Positions 42,622-53,156 of a stretch of DNA of 64,000 nucleotides are shown piece by piece. Location: the NCBI GenBank assembly GCA_947179485.1, contig OX359250.1:42974600-43038599 (forward strand). Reading direction: 5' to 3'. Made by a program: the position numbers and the translations under genes. Within the stretch, counting starts at the first letter, position 1, and the number at the start of each line of letters is the position of its first letter. Source of the DNA: Allacma fusca. Taxonomy: Eukaryota; Arthropoda; Collembola; Symphypleona; Sminthuridae. Under the pieces are notes generated by a model. The model was not told the origin of the DNA. It worked only from the letters and a program-made list of their open reading frames with translations, and did no database searches.

Positions 42622-43209
42622 TCAAATATCAAGTTCATTTTCATCATCGTCGTATGCCACATTTGCATACATGTTAATACAGTTTTCAAGTGCCTGACCC
42701 ATAGCCTGCATATTGTCCCCTTTGAGACTGTAATAATAAGCTAATCTCTGTATCAACCAGGGAATTCTGTTAATGTTCATATTGACAGTCTTGCCCATGC
42801 GTTTAACGTAGATAAAAGTTAAATCGTTTCCCTCATATGGGATAGTACGATAATAACACGTCACCAATTTCTGGTTAAGCGCAGGAGCAGCAACAATCAC
42901 GGGATTAGCAGATGGATCACCAGCAGCAGCAGCAGCAACAGCAGCAGTGTTGTCACTAGTACTGTTTGCCTCATTTTCATCTCCAATACGTTTGAGCTTG
43001 GTAGTAGCAGCCATATCGGTGGTGACATCATCAACAGCAGCAGCAGCAGCATTAGCACCATTCAGGTTAGTCCCAGGATTTAAAACGAATTCGGCAATCG
43101 CTGGTTGCTGATGGAGCATCAATCGGGAATGGTCTTCTATGTTCATCGTTAACCGAATTATCCGTGTTAACCTTGTCCATCGCCAACAAATCTGTACTGC
43201 GAGCAACAC
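42622..43209 (-). CDS. Unknown Polinton A gene with Ala/Asp-rich linker
   Basis: The frame is open from 43209 to 42622; a likely start is the internal MNIEDHSRLM. It contains a polyalanine/CAG-like low-complexity stretch, then an ordered C-terminal region (LVTCYYRTIPYEGNDLTFIY, RMGKTVNMNINRIPWLIQRL, YYYSLKGDNMQAMGQALENC) and an acidic tail DDDENELDI. Function unknown. Part of the fossil. Confidence 0.5.
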   Translation of the reverse strand: MLLAVQICWRWTRLTRIIRLTMNIEDHSRLMLHQQPAIAEFVLNPGTNLNGANAAAAAVDDVTTDMAATTKLKRIGDENEANSTSDNTAAVAAAAAGDPSANPVIVAAPALNQKLVTCYYRTIPYEGNDLTFIYVKRMGKTVNMNINRIPWLIQRLAYYYSLKGDNMQAMGQALENCINMYANVAYDDDENELDI

Positions 43210-43530
43210 GACGATAAGGGATACTTGAAGCCATATCTCCAGACTTTGAACCTATAAGTAGAAACAGATATTTTATGTGATAACTTTTGTCAATACAAGA
43301 TATGTAAAAACCTCAACAACAACAACAAAAAAAACAACAACAAAAACTACATGTGTATACTCAAACGTTACCACTAAAATATATGAATCTACTTACCCAA
43401 TACTTGATTTTTCCGCTTCAAACTGTGTATAATTTCCATTACAGGGGCACGAAAAGCTGAATTTCCAATCATATTTGAATTGAAAATAATAATGAGAAAA
43501 AATTAAGACGACAGAAAGAAATGAAGAGTC

Positions 43531-44121
43531 CTACTGGTTGTAGCTACTGTATGTTGCCAACTGATTCAATCCCTCTGAAATTGAGCATACCATACCCATT
43601 GGTATTGAAACTCCAAAATATGGAGATCCACTGTCTACAAGATCTCCCTTTAGCTTCAACCTTTCGTTTCGTATATTTAAATGGGAATCCCCGATGCCCC
43701 CATGTACTCCACCCACATATAATACCCAACCCTCTTCCAAATATATGCGTGGATAAACATGTCCTTCAATGGGAGTGCTTTGAATACGTAACGTTAGGGG
43801 AATCGAATGAAATGTTTGACTGCTAGATGATGGCGTGCTTCTACGCTTTGTCTCCCAGGCAATAGGTTTTGAATAATTCGGTAAATTGTGACTTGCACAA
43901 CAGCCGTTTTCACGTTTGGAAGCCTGAGATTTAGCAACTTTGCTAGGCAACGAAGATGAACCTTTAAGTTTCATATCTACTTGAGCTTGCGCCATTCCAG
44001 AGTTACAAATAATACAGTTACACTTGTAGGAAATTTTTTCACAAATCCCAGGCGTAGTATTAGAACAAAGACTTTTACGAAAATCTTCAAAAATGTCTGC
44101 ACAGTACGAAAATAGACACAT
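43531..44121 (-). CDS. Unknown Polinton A gene
   Basis: Minus-strand frame of 196 codons; a more likely start is the internal MAQAQVDMKLKGS. A Ser-rich N-terminal half is followed by a conserved-looking segment (HVYPRIYLEEGWVLYVGG, DSGSPYFGVSIPMGMV). It is followed upstream by the integrase gene on the same strand. No family recognised. Confidence 0.45.
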   Translation of the reverse strand: MCLFSYCADIFEDFRKSLCSNTTPGICEKISYKCNCIICNSGMAQAQVDMKLKGSSSLPSKVAKSQASKRENGCCASHNLPNYSKPIAWETKRRSTPSSSSQTFHSIPLTLRIQSTPIEGHVYPRIYLEEGWVLYVGGVHGGIGDSHLNIRNERLKLKGDLVDSGSPYFGVSIPMGMVCSISEGLNQLATYSSYNQ

Positions 44122-44157
44122 GATACTTCCACCGATAACCTATGAATGACTAACTCG

Positions 44158-45094
44158 TTATAACTCTTGCGCATAATAGCAACCGTCCACTGGCGTTTTA
44201 TCATCCGTCTCTAAATAATATGTAAATGGATGTGTGCTGTTTACTTTTGTAATTGTGTAAATATTTTTTTCCCACAAACTGAGGTAACCCTTGTGAAATA
44301 ACTTGCGAGATTCTACTCGTAATACTTTATCTCCAACCTTGAACCTTGGTTTCCCCTTCGGAATCATGTTGTTTCCTCGTTGTCCATATAATTTGCGGTA
44401 CACGTCAACTTCGTTGGATTTTGTAACTTCAGATGGTGCCATGCCGATGCTAGTGTGCTTAGAATTATTGTAATTATTTACGACACTTTGCAAGATCTTT
44501 AAATACTTTTTAGATTTTGTATGGGTTAAATATCTGGAGATTCGTTCAAAAATTGTACGATGTAATCTTTCCACTAAGCACGCCTTTGTAATCTTTAAAC
44601 TCGTACTAAAGTGTTCAATCCCTTTCCTTTTGAAATAATTCTGTCTGTTTTGACATAAACTCTAAACCTGCATCACTTTGAATTTTTTTTGGATAAACCT
44701 TGGATGTTTAAAAAATGATTTCAAGTCCATTTATGACAGTTTCTGGCTTCTTGTTTTTCAACGGTACAAAATATGCATACTTTGAGAAACCATCTATACA
44801 AGATAATAAATACGTTATAAAACTATTTTGTCTCTTGTACCTTCTGACATCAACAAGGTCAATCACATATTGATAATTCATGCATGGAATGTATACTTGT
44901 CTCCGTGGAAATTTTCTTTTTATTGGTTTGTGGTAAGTGTAAGGTTCTAAAGCTGACAAACGATTTTCAACCTCCTTCCTATTGGGCCTGTTATTTGATT
45001 TATTGTTTTCAAGAAAATGTCTAACTCCACCAAAACTGCCTTTTTTACTTAAATCTAAATAATCACCTTCAATAGATGGTTCTTCCATGTTCAC
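44158..45094 (-). pseudogene. Polinton A retroviral-type integrase
   Basis: DDE integrase that would insert the element. The N-terminal part (MEEPSIEGDYLDL... with LSALEPYTYHKPIKRKFPRR) leads to the core with YVIDLVDVRRY and LLSCIDGFSKYAYFVPLKNK, then the downstream VVNNYNNSKHTSIGMAPSEV block typical of retroviral and Polinton integrases. A C-terminal chromodomain-like region (FKVGDKVLRVESRKLFHKGY) follows. Broken in about two places. Confidence 0.88.
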
Positions 45095-45180
45095 TAGTTA
45101 AGTGGCTTTATGGTAATGACGTCACCTACTCACGTTCAGATTACTTTAATTGACGCTGCTGTTAACACCGACACTACAAG

Positions 45181-45522
45181 ATGAATTCCAAACTTAGAAA
45201 ACATAAGCATTTCTTACAGTATATTGCTAATTGTGGCAAGAAACAAAGAGTCAATTGCATTAAAAATGCCAAAAGAACTGAAATAAAGGCATTATGTGAA
45301 TGCATGTTGAACGTTTATAAGGGGAATGTTAAAATTCCAAAGAAAACAGTGCAAAAGCGACTACCATACAAGAATGTCTTTAAAAAAATTGCATCCCGAA
45401 AATATAAAAAAACATCCAAGAAGGAAAGAGCCGTGCTTGTGCAAAGGGGTGGGGCAGCATTTATTCCATTAATTCTTGCTTCAGTTTTGCCGACACTCAT
45501 GTCTAATTTAATAAGCGGTTAA
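45181..45522 (+). CDS. Small basic Polinton protein with terminal membrane segment
   Basis: An intact frame of 113 codons. The first 90 residues are Lys-rich (NAKRTEIKALCECMLNVYKG, KIASRKYKKTSKKER). The last 20 are hydrophobic (FIPLILASVLPTLMSNLISG). Small basic proteins of this kind are common in Polintons and recall adenovirus core/mu-like proteins; the comparison is an inference. It is followed after 2 bases by the next frame. Confidence 0.55.
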   Translation: MNSKLRKHKHFLQYIANCGKKQRVNCIKNAKRTEIKALCECMLNVYKGNVKIPKKTVQKRLPYKNVFKKIASRKYKKTSKKERAVLVQRGGAAFIPLILASVLPTLMSNLISG

Positions 45523-45524
45523 CT

Positions 45525-46355
45525 GTGACCATGGCCAGAAAAACGAAGTTAATTTCCGAATCCGATTACGAACTATTAATGAATGTGAAACGACAAAAAA
45601 TAGATGGCACTGGTGATACCTTGGAAGAACGTAAAACAAGCATACTATCAGAAGACACCCAAATTCCCGATGATGTGCGAGCAATTTTATACAATGACGT
45701 CGCCAGGAGACTTCAAAAACAACGTGCTATTGAGTCTTCAACACCAATCCTTGTATCCTCAACCCCACCGAATCGAAATAATTATACAAGCAGTAATATG
45801 CAACCTGATGAAATTGGACACTCTCTCAATTTAAACACCATCGCTGCATTACCAATGATAAGGAAAGACATTCCTAAACCTGCAATTGCGACAGATGCAA
45901 TAGATTACACTCCTTCTAGAAAGTCCGTGACTAAAAATGAATCACGCATGCATATTAAATCTACACTTCCAATAGAAACAAGTAAAGCGAACAATGGAGG
46001 GAACAAACCCGTCGACAAGAGAGTGCGAGCTGTTTTGAAAACATTCCATGATTCGAATATAACTTCTAATGAAAAAGGCGAGATTATTGTTAATGGCAAC
46101 ACCGTCCCATTTTCTAATATTAATGCTGCAGCAAAGGCATTGGCAACAGGACGTAATTTGGACTCGACAATTGGTTACTCTGAAATCATTCCTCTTCTTA
46201 TAAAAAACAATGTGTCCCATAAGGTTATATCCAAAAATGTTCAAGGTACATGGAAATATTTCATGCCTAACAAGAGTGGTCATTCAACTCCAAAGTCACT
46301 CACTCCCGGGACGAGAATAAATCAAAGAATTATCAAAGCATGGGGAAAATATTAG
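45525..46355 (+). CDS. Unknown Polinton A gene (276 codons)
   Basis: An intact-looking frame directly behind the basic protein. It has a Ser/Thr/Asn-rich middle and an ordered C-terminal part (RAVLKTFHDSNITSNEKGEI, YSEIIPLLIKNNVSHKVI, WKYFMPNKSGHSTP). It ends RIIKAWGKY, 13 bases before the convergent protease gene. Similar proteins accompany capsid genes in other Polintons, but no function is assigned. Confidence 0.5.
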   Translation: MTMARKTKLISESDYELLMNVKRQKIDGTGDTLEERKTSILSEDTQIPDDVRAILYNDVARRLQKQRAIESSTPILVSSTPPNRNNYTSSNMQPDEIGHSLNLNTIAALPMIRKDIPKPAIATDAIDYTPSRKSVTKNESRMHIKSTLPIETSKANNGGNKPVDKRVRAVLKTFHDSNITSNEKGEIIVNGNTVPFSNINAAAKALATGRNLDSTIGYSEIIPLLIKNNVSHKVISKNVQGTWKYFMPNKSGHSTPKSLTPGTRINQRIIKAWGKY

Positions 46356-46367
46356 TTTTAATATGAT

Positions 46368-46892
46368 TTATTTAAATGGTGTACAACATTGTAATGGAAA
46401 TTTTAAATGTTTTGACGATCTTGTTTTTAACAATAAAGTTCGTCTCCCAAATTCTTTAATTTGAAGATCATTTTTTCTTGGATCATTTGAAAATTTATTA
46501 TAAACACTAAGGAGGCAACATCCACGATACATTTTCATTAAAAAATAAATTGCATACAATCCGCATACGTTAGAATTTAGAGACTGCAAACATTTGATAT
46601 TTTCTACAATCTCAGACTCTAATGTTCTAGCAAATTCTGTGAAATCATTAGAATACGATTTAATTCCAAATCCATAACTACAAAACAAATACAATGGTCC
46701 GTACTGTTTTGGTACATATATACTAACCCAATGATTCCCCGGCACGGATTGAGGTTCTTCATTTACAACTAAGGCTATAGGATACTGTAAGCGATTTACA
46801 TACTGGAGACCATCGCAGGGTATTACATCATAGTTTACATTTTTGGGGTTAAACATACTGTCCAGTATCTGACGAATTTGGTTACTATCCAT
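46368..46892 (-). CDS. Polinton A adenain-like cysteine protease
   Basis: Ulp1/adenovirus-type maturation protease. The catalytic His lies in GNHWVSIYV and the catalytic Cys in NVCGLYAIYF, with an intervening acidic/Asn region (PLYLFCSYGFGIKSYSNDF). Length (174 codons) matches Polinton proteases. It is expected to process capsid precursors. It sits just downstream of the major capsid gene, same strand. The frame looks uninterrupted. Confidence 0.88.
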   Translation of the reverse strand: MDSNQIRQILDSMFNPKNVNYDVIPCDGLQYVNRLQYPIALVVNEEPQSVPGNHWVSIYVPKQYGPLYLFCSYGFGIKSYSNDFTEFARTLESEIVENIKCLQSLNSNVCGLYAIYFLMKMYRGCCLLSVYNKFSNDPRKNDLQIKEFGRRTLLLKTRSSKHLKFPLQCCTPFK

Positions 46893-46900
46893 AGTTGTAC

Positions 46901-48274
46901 TTACAAAACGTTATTGAAATCTTTAAAGAAAGCGATTTTGTAACGATCAATATGAAGAATTGCGGGAAATTCCAAGTAGCAGACACAGGTTAGTTCTTTT
47001 GTGGTTGGAGAGTTGAATTTTAATTCCAGCTTTAAGTTCCCATGCTTGGGCGGGACAAAACCTTCCTTGACTTGGGCAATATTATACACGTATAGGGCAA
47101 AGCTTGACTTAAACTGCTCAAATTTTATATCCAATCCAACATCCTCACTCTGTATATCCAAACCCTTGAATAAATTGTCGTAAGCTTCCACGTATAGGTC
47201 CCTGGCGTAATCCAGTTCTAATGGAGTGTTGACAATTTCCCCGTTTGCAGTTAAATTGATATACTTAAGATCATGGTTATGAAACACAAAGGGATTTGTC
47301 TTATGCTCTCCAATAAACGATTTGCTGTCCACCAAACCAATGATGACACGATAAGGGATGATACCCGATAATAAATTTTCGTTTGTAATTTGATGCACTC
47401 CAGGTGAGATTGAGAATTGACGCACCTCGACACGTCTCATCGGCATCGATACATGTTTCCCCTTTTCCAACTCTCGTACGTGTTCCAATGCCAAAGATGG
47501 CATAAGAGTTACTTTCTCAATCAATAGAATTGCCTCTTGAATTTCAATTTTATATTTCACGTCAGTATTTGTAAACAGGCAAAATTCATCTGGGGATCTT
47601 GTAAAAACGAAACGTATGTCAACACCTGGTTAAAGATAACTTGTCTGTGAACATATATCCATAAACGGACGTCCTATAAGTTCGAAAACTTTACTATTTA
47701 GACACTTCTTGTATCTTTTGGTATAACCGTTATCTTTAGTCGTGTCTATAATGTCTGGATCATTCTCTCGAGTAAACATTGCACATGCGAGCTGCGATTT
47801 CTTGTACTCCTTCCCATAGCCCAATATTGTCTCCAAATAACTCTTGTATGGATACAAGTTGCTCTGAGGAGTGATTAAAACCTCATTCAAGTAGCAAGAT
47901 GCTTGCGAAAATAAACTGTGCCGAAAATTATTTACCGGTGCCACTATTTCGTCATTTTTTAATACTGTGTTAGAGGGCTCGAGAATCTTACACTTTAACT
48001 TAAGCTTAGTCGAACGTAGGTCTACATATTGTGTATCATTGGACTTGACATAAAATTGTATCGGAGCAAGCCTATCTTGAATTGTTGTCGCCGGAAAAAC
48101 TGTTTGAATTTGAGTGCCCAATCTTGTAACGTCATATCCTGGATCTGAGAATAAAGACGTCTCGTCTCGCACGTAAGTGTACGGAGAATTATTATTATGT
48201 TTACTGTTTACCGATCCCATCTTGCTAATGGAAGATTGTGGGATAGTCAATAGATTTTTTAGACCTGCCACCAC
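46901..48274 (-). pseudogene. Polinton A major capsid protein (double jelly-roll)
   Basis: The N-terminal part reads FSDPGYDVTRLGTQIQTVFP...IQFYVKSNDTQYVDLRSTKLKL, the typical start of Polinton major capsid proteins, followed by FELIGRPFMDIC. The C-terminal part contains MRRVEVRQFSISPGVHQIT, PYRVIIGLVDSKSFIG and YLEFPAILHIDRY. It would build the icosahedral shell. Broken in one or two places. Confidence 0.82.
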
Positions 48275-48720
48275 GCTTTCGACGCTTTACGACAGAATCC
48301 CTCCTTTTTTGTCTTTGAGTCTCGCTTCTTTTTTGCCTTCCTTTTTGTTTTGTCAGCACGTTTCCGTTTTCGGCTAACCTTCCGCTCCTTACGTCGTCCT
48401 GATCCACTCTGGTTAAAATAATCCCGACCCATAGCTTTTAGTGACTGTACCGAATTTATCTTCAACGCATCCTTAAATCTCGCCCATTTCTAACATCAGC
48501 TACTGTATTTTGTATTGCGCTTAGTGCGTGTGGAAGTACATATTTTTGTGCAAATGGGAGAATCTTTCTTGCAAGCGCGCCAAATATTCCACCGATTCCA
48601 GCACCCCTTTGTCTCCTTGCTCCCGCAAAATAGTACTGTCAATTAGGTACCATTGCACCTCCAATTTGACGAGGCAGGCGTCGATAAAATAGGTCAAAGT
48701 CAGCATTACAATTAAACGGT
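48259..48720 (-). CDS. Basic core-like ORFs between capsid genes
   Basis: Minus-strand frames here encode a short Lys/Arg-rich protein (GRDYFNQSGSGRRKERK... KKKRDSKTKK; 48259-48465), then in the upstream direction a small, more hydrophobic frame (48521-48706). Highly basic small proteins at this place in Polintons are thought to condense DNA. Evidence is composition and position only; the upstream part may be broken. Confidence 0.4.
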
Positions 48721-48727
48721 GTAGTAT

Positions 48728-49720
48728 TCATTTTAAAGTGCGCTTTTCTCGAAACTTTAACGTCACTGAAACTGAAGCAAAGTCAAAATTCACGGGTTCA
48801 CCTGTCTCTGTGAGTATCCAAATGTGAATAATGTCAAAATCTGATACGCACAAGTTTAAAAAGTGAGGGGGTGCGAAAGCATTGTGAGTAATTTCGCCGT
48901 ATTTTCCCTTATATGGTATAATTCGTAGGCATGGAGCTTGCACATCCGCCAGGTATTGAGGTTGAATGATATTACAAAACAAAAAGATTTTCGTGTTTCC
49001 CGCGTTTATAAATACAGGCTGAGTTCCCTTAATTATCATTGGTGCAGTATCTTTTCTGTGGTGAGAGATTGATGCATCAACCTTCTCCCACATTTCTTCG
49101 GGAACAATTGCTTTTTCATGTCTTGCCTCAGAAATGTACTCCATTGGTATATCAACACTAAAGTCTTGGGCTTTGTGACCCGTTCCAAATGATAGTGTAT
49201 AGTAAGTGTCACGCTGATCTAAACCTATAGGCAGCACATTACTATCCATTGCAGGACTATATACCGATTTTGAAAATTCTTCACTAATCATTCCCGTTTT
49301 AAAATCATCAATTCCTAATATTGCGCTTAACTTGGAACTAAAACGTATTTTGTTCACTGTTTTGGATGTTTGTAAAACTTCACAACTAAATACATGACCG
49401 ACAGTAGTTATTTTATTGATTGGACATATTTTTGGCAGCATTTCTAATATATCGGACAAATTACAGACATCCTTTGTTGACAAAAAATCAAACTCTATAA
49501 AATGGGCCTCCCCACTAATTTTGTCGTACCATAAATATTCAATGCTCCCAAGTCTTTCATTCTCCTTAATTATTACATGGCCATAAATGTACGAACAGTC
49601 TACAAGCGCAGCTTCCCAACCATCAGAAGGTAATCTTATAACTCCACTTAACTTATTTTTGAAATTCCCAACCGTATTCTCAGGGAAAATGTTTAAACAC
49701 GCATTGGACTGAAGAGACAC
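48728..49720 (-). CDS. Polinton A putative minor capsid (penton-like) protein
   Basis: An intact frame of 330 codons on the capsid strand. Features: ENTVGNFKNKLSGVIRLP and WEAALVDCSYIYGH near the N terminus, KIRFSSKLSAILGID centrally, and INAGNTKIFLFCNIIQPQYL with a LRIIPYKGKYGEI/HFLNLCVSDFDIIHIWI block near the C terminus. Length, beta-rich look and position next to the major capsid gene suit the single jelly-roll minor capsid protein of Polintons. Family assignment is by position and pattern. Confidence 0.65.
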   Translation of the reverse strand: MSLQSNACLNIFPENTVGNFKNKLSGVIRLPSDGWEAALVDCSYIYGHVIIKENERLGSIEYLWYDKISGEAHFIEFDFLSTKDVCNLSDILEMLPKICPINKITTVGHVFSCEVLQTSKTVNKIRFSSKLSAILGIDDFKTGMISEEFSKSVYSPAMDSNVLPIGLDQRDTYYTLSFGTGHKAQDFSVDIPMEYISEARHEKAIVPEEMWEKVDASISHHRKDTAPMIIKGTQPVFINAGNTKIFLFCNIIQPQYLADVQAPCLRIIPYKGKYGEITHNAFAPPHFLNLCVSDFDIIHIWILTETGEPVNFDFASVSVTLKFREKRTLK

Positions 49721-49967
49721 AAAAAAACCGACATTTTGTCAGTTTTAAAACCAATTCTAGACTAAAATCACAAAATTTTGTTTTCATCATTCATTTATTT
49801 TACCCTTTCAAATTTTCCCTTATGCATTTGAATACTTACTTTCCTCCAACACTCTACTGTACCTCACCAACGGGTTAGCCTAATTTTATTTCTTATAAAT
49901 ATTCAATAATTACCTACTGATACATAGCATTGTTTTCTGATGTTCCAACAATCGTATGGAACTTCCT

Positions 49968-50128
49968 CCGTATGCTATGCCTGCACTCGTAAGGCCTCCC
50001 CTCTGTATGATACACTCCTAAGGTTTCCCATCTGTATGATACACTAGCAAGGTCTCCCCTCTGTATGATACACTAGCAAGGTCTCCCCTCTGTATGATAC
50101 ACTTGTAAGGTCTCCCCTCTGTATGATT
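49968..50128. repeat. 29-bp minisatellite
   Basis: About five units of GTATGATACACTAGCAAGG plus TCTCCCCTCT just inside the right terminal repeat of Polinton A. No equivalent at the left end. Confidence 0.9.
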
Positions 50129-50187
50129 TCAACCTGCGTACGTCTGTTTTCTGAAGAGCAGAAAAGTACAAGATTCTGCCCTGTTTG

Positions 50188-50796
50188 TATCATTTGTGCA
50201 TGCATTTTTTCTTCAGTATGTCCGATTGTTTACGACGGCGAAGGAATTTTTTTGAGTATTTTTCTATGTGCGAATGGTACAGTGAGGGAATTCTATCCAT
50301 GTCCGAATTTAACATGCGCAACTCATGCCCATTGAATTAAAATGGGCAGCTTATTCATTAACGTGGAAAGTACATACGCATTTAATTAACGTGGGCATCT
50401 ACTGCCATTTAATTAACACGGTATGTACATACACCCTTATTTAAAATGGGCATCTACTGCCATTTAATTAACACGGGAGGTACATACCCACTTATTTAAA
50501 ATGGACATCTACTACCATTTAATTAACACGAGATGTACATACATACTCATTTAACACGAGCAGCTGCTGCGTATTTAGTTACATGAGCAACTCGAGATCA
50601 TTTACTTAGGTATACATGTGATGCGAACACGAGTAAACCATATCACTGACGTAGGTTCTCAAATTAACATGAGTGTCTACTGCCATATAATTAACGTGGG
50701 TAATTTGTTAACATGGGTGTCTACTGCCATTTGTTTAACCCGTGCAAAATTAACATGGGGAATTTTAACATGGGTACCTCCACTATAACCACTACT
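50188..50796 (-). repeat. Polinton A right terminal inverted repeat
   Basis: Inverse of 32424-33128, ending CCACTATAACCACTACT. It carries fewer of the 55-bp internal units than the left arm. Similarity is roughly 90-95% outside the tandem part by eye. Confidence 0.92.
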
Positions 50797-50802
50797 ATCT
50801 TT

Positions 50803-50985
50803 ATGTCCAAAAGCAAGACTATTATACTTACTTATCCAAAACTTTTTCGAATCAAAACTACTCAGTGCTTTCTTATTCATTGTAATGGTGTACAGTTCAT
50901 GTTTATAACTTCGTATTGACGTCATCGGTATGTCCCATATAATACCTTCCTCCAGAGATTTTACAAACATTTCATACTTATGTCT
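50803..50985 (-). pseudogene. Polinton B fragment, right part: polymerase C terminus
   Basis: The minus strand encodes KSLEEGIIWDIPMTS, SYKHELYTIT and FWISKYNSLAFGHKD, which match the C terminus of Polinton A's polymerase at roughly four residues in five. It belongs to the same B element whose ATPase lies at 31800-32225; Polinton A inserted between them. The B element is truncated here and unrelated DNA follows. Confidence 0.85.
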
Positions 50986-51505
50986 ATTCTACTAAACGCA
51001 TTGGTATGTATTTCAATGATGTATATGATTAACTCAGGCTGGAATTTAACTCGGGCTAACTTGATTGACGGCGAATAGACTAGCGATACGCGAGATTTAG
51101 AAGGACTAGACTAGGGTAGACTAGTCAGGTATTGAAAGCACATTGAATAGAATAGACTTGACTAGGAAAATAGTGCAATCACTAACACTCCGTTTTCTAA
51201 AAAATACTTCATATTCTATTGCTATAAATATGTAGACGAAATTCACGCATGGAAACAAAAGGATATCCTTGCTTTTTTGAACTGCCTCAACAGCTTGCAG
51301 GTAGTATTTCGTCGTTGAAGAGGTTAAGTAAAATATAGTATACATGTATGTTCATTGCTTTTATTCTAGAAACCATATAATTCATTTTACCTCTTCACCG
51401 TCGACTTACCGCATTTATAATCTTTTACAAGAATTGTATATCTTTTTAATCAAAAGTGAAAATAATACCGCTTGAAGGCATGATATTTTACGTTTATCAT
51501 TTGGG
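50986..51505. other. AT-rich DNA with a 'GACTAG' motif fragment
   Basis: Contains repeated CTAGACTAGG/GACTAG words at about 51075-51130, related to those at 56660-56850, probably a decayed element. No gene. Confidence 0.4.
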
Positions 51506-51965
51506 AACAAGTTTACTTAAGTAGCTCCTCACTTGTTTTGACAGAAGTTGGTACACATGCAATATTTCAGTAGTACATTACGAAACCGGAAAGAAATTGC
51601 CAGCAAGTCTCTAGTTTATGAGATATGAAACGTCAAAGGTCACATTCGCTACTAAATCATAATTTTGGGATTCAGCTTGTAAACCCTGACCGTCAAAAAT
51701 TGAATATCTACCTGGTGTGATCGGTGATTAAAATTAAAAACCTAACCAGAAATAGGAAAACTTCGAAGTGATTAGTCAATAAAAAAGGTATTAATAGGTA
51801 AATATTGTGGTTGAACAAGTAGGCGTGCTAACGGAACTGCAGTTTGCAGCTCTTATATTGGGAACTAGAGGTTGGCTGACAAAAACTCAGTTTTTTAATC
51901 TACTACTGAAATATTGCTTGTGTACCAACTTACTAAAAACTTGACATACTAGAGTAAACTTAAAC
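51506..51965. mobile_element. Fold-back MITE
   Basis: GTTGGTACACATGCAATATT at 51549 pairs with AATATTGCTTGTGTACCAAC at 51910, and the outer parts (AGTTTACTTAAGTA / TACTCTAGTATG region) pair imperfectly. Each arm is about 70 bp and the centre is non-coding. Target duplication not resolved. Confidence 0.7.
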
Positions 51966-53156
51966 TATTATTTTCAATTATCATAGTTTTCCCAGTCAAG
52001 AATCTATGTTGGGTGATCGTTGGCCCAAATAATATTTTGTTGGCTGAAGGAGCGTTGTTGGTTTATCGTTGGTCTCTTTGGGTGGGTGAACGTCGGGCCA
52101 GACTTCGAATATGATGAGGTCATGCGCAGAGAATATTAAAGGCATGGCGCCTGGAATTTTCCCAGACCGGGATTAAAACAATGATTGGAAATACTAACAG
52201 CCATTGTGTATTGCTCAAGTAAGCATTCGCAGTAATATTTACAAGTCATGTTTCGTATGTCATTATAAAATTATAGAAATTATTTAAAGATTTTTTAAAC
52301 GTGGTATCGTTGGTGAAGAGTCCAGACAGTCAGTGTGTGACTTAGTTTTTGGGAATCTGTTTTATTGTCAGTAATATTTGAAGAACACATTTCTCATTGT
52401 ATTAAAAATTTCTTTACACTGATTTGAATTTTAGCCAACGATACAATTGTCAAAACATTGATTGTGCAAACTAGTGAAATTAATGAAATATTACTAATTC
52501 AGAGATATTATTTGATCGAAAGTAGAACTATAATCAATAGTATTTGTACTGCACATTAGTTCATTAAATAATATTGTAAAGATATTGGCTCACTTTAAAC
52601 TTTCAGATAAATTACGAAGAGCTCATGATTTACAATTTACTTCCACCGTGGAATTATCTGACGATTCAGTTGATGAGCGTTATTTTCAAACAAGGAAACG
52701 AAAATCAAAACCTGCCATCAAACTTCAAGAATTTTTAACTCAACCGCCAGCTAAGAACTCCTTAAAACACACAAAATCAAGAATAAGGAAGCGAGTAACA
52801 AATACTTCCGGCTCCGATGAAACCGAGCTAAATGTGGCCAACTTCACGCAAGAAAACAACTAGGTTCTAATGTTTAAAAGTTGGTTTTGTTGTTCCAAAT
52901 ATACCAACTGATTCCAAATGGTGTAGATCAAAATGAAGTTATAAATAGGGGCTCTATTGCAAGTGGAGTCTCAGGCGTTAGTACAACATTGAGAGCTTCC
53001 AAAGTTGTATGTACTGAAGAATTATGCCTAGAGACGGAATCAGTACAACAAAAACTATTTAATTTAAATTCGGAATTCCGACGTATGTCAAATTTTTCTA
53101 TCTACAATAATTGTCAATTTATAGGCTTTCAGGAAGTTGTCCGTAAGGATCTAAAC

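Larger units (their letters stand above)
32424..50796 (+). mobile_element. Polinton (Maverick) A, complete ends, 18.4 kb fossil
   Basis: The exact borders are AGTAGTGGTTATAGTGG at the left and its inverse at the right (the AG...CT termini expected of Polintons), with a perfect 6-bp duplication ATCTTT (32418-32423 and 50797-50802). The long terminal inverted repeats are about 700 and 610 bp. Recognised parts: protein-primed DNA polymerase B, packaging ATPase, retroviral-type integrase, adenain-like protease, major capsid protein and a putative minor capsid protein, plus several unknown genes. Structurally whole but coding-broken, with roughly ten breaks in all. Arms agree at about nine bases in ten, suggesting moderate age. 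It is inserted in Polinton B. Confidence 0.95.
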
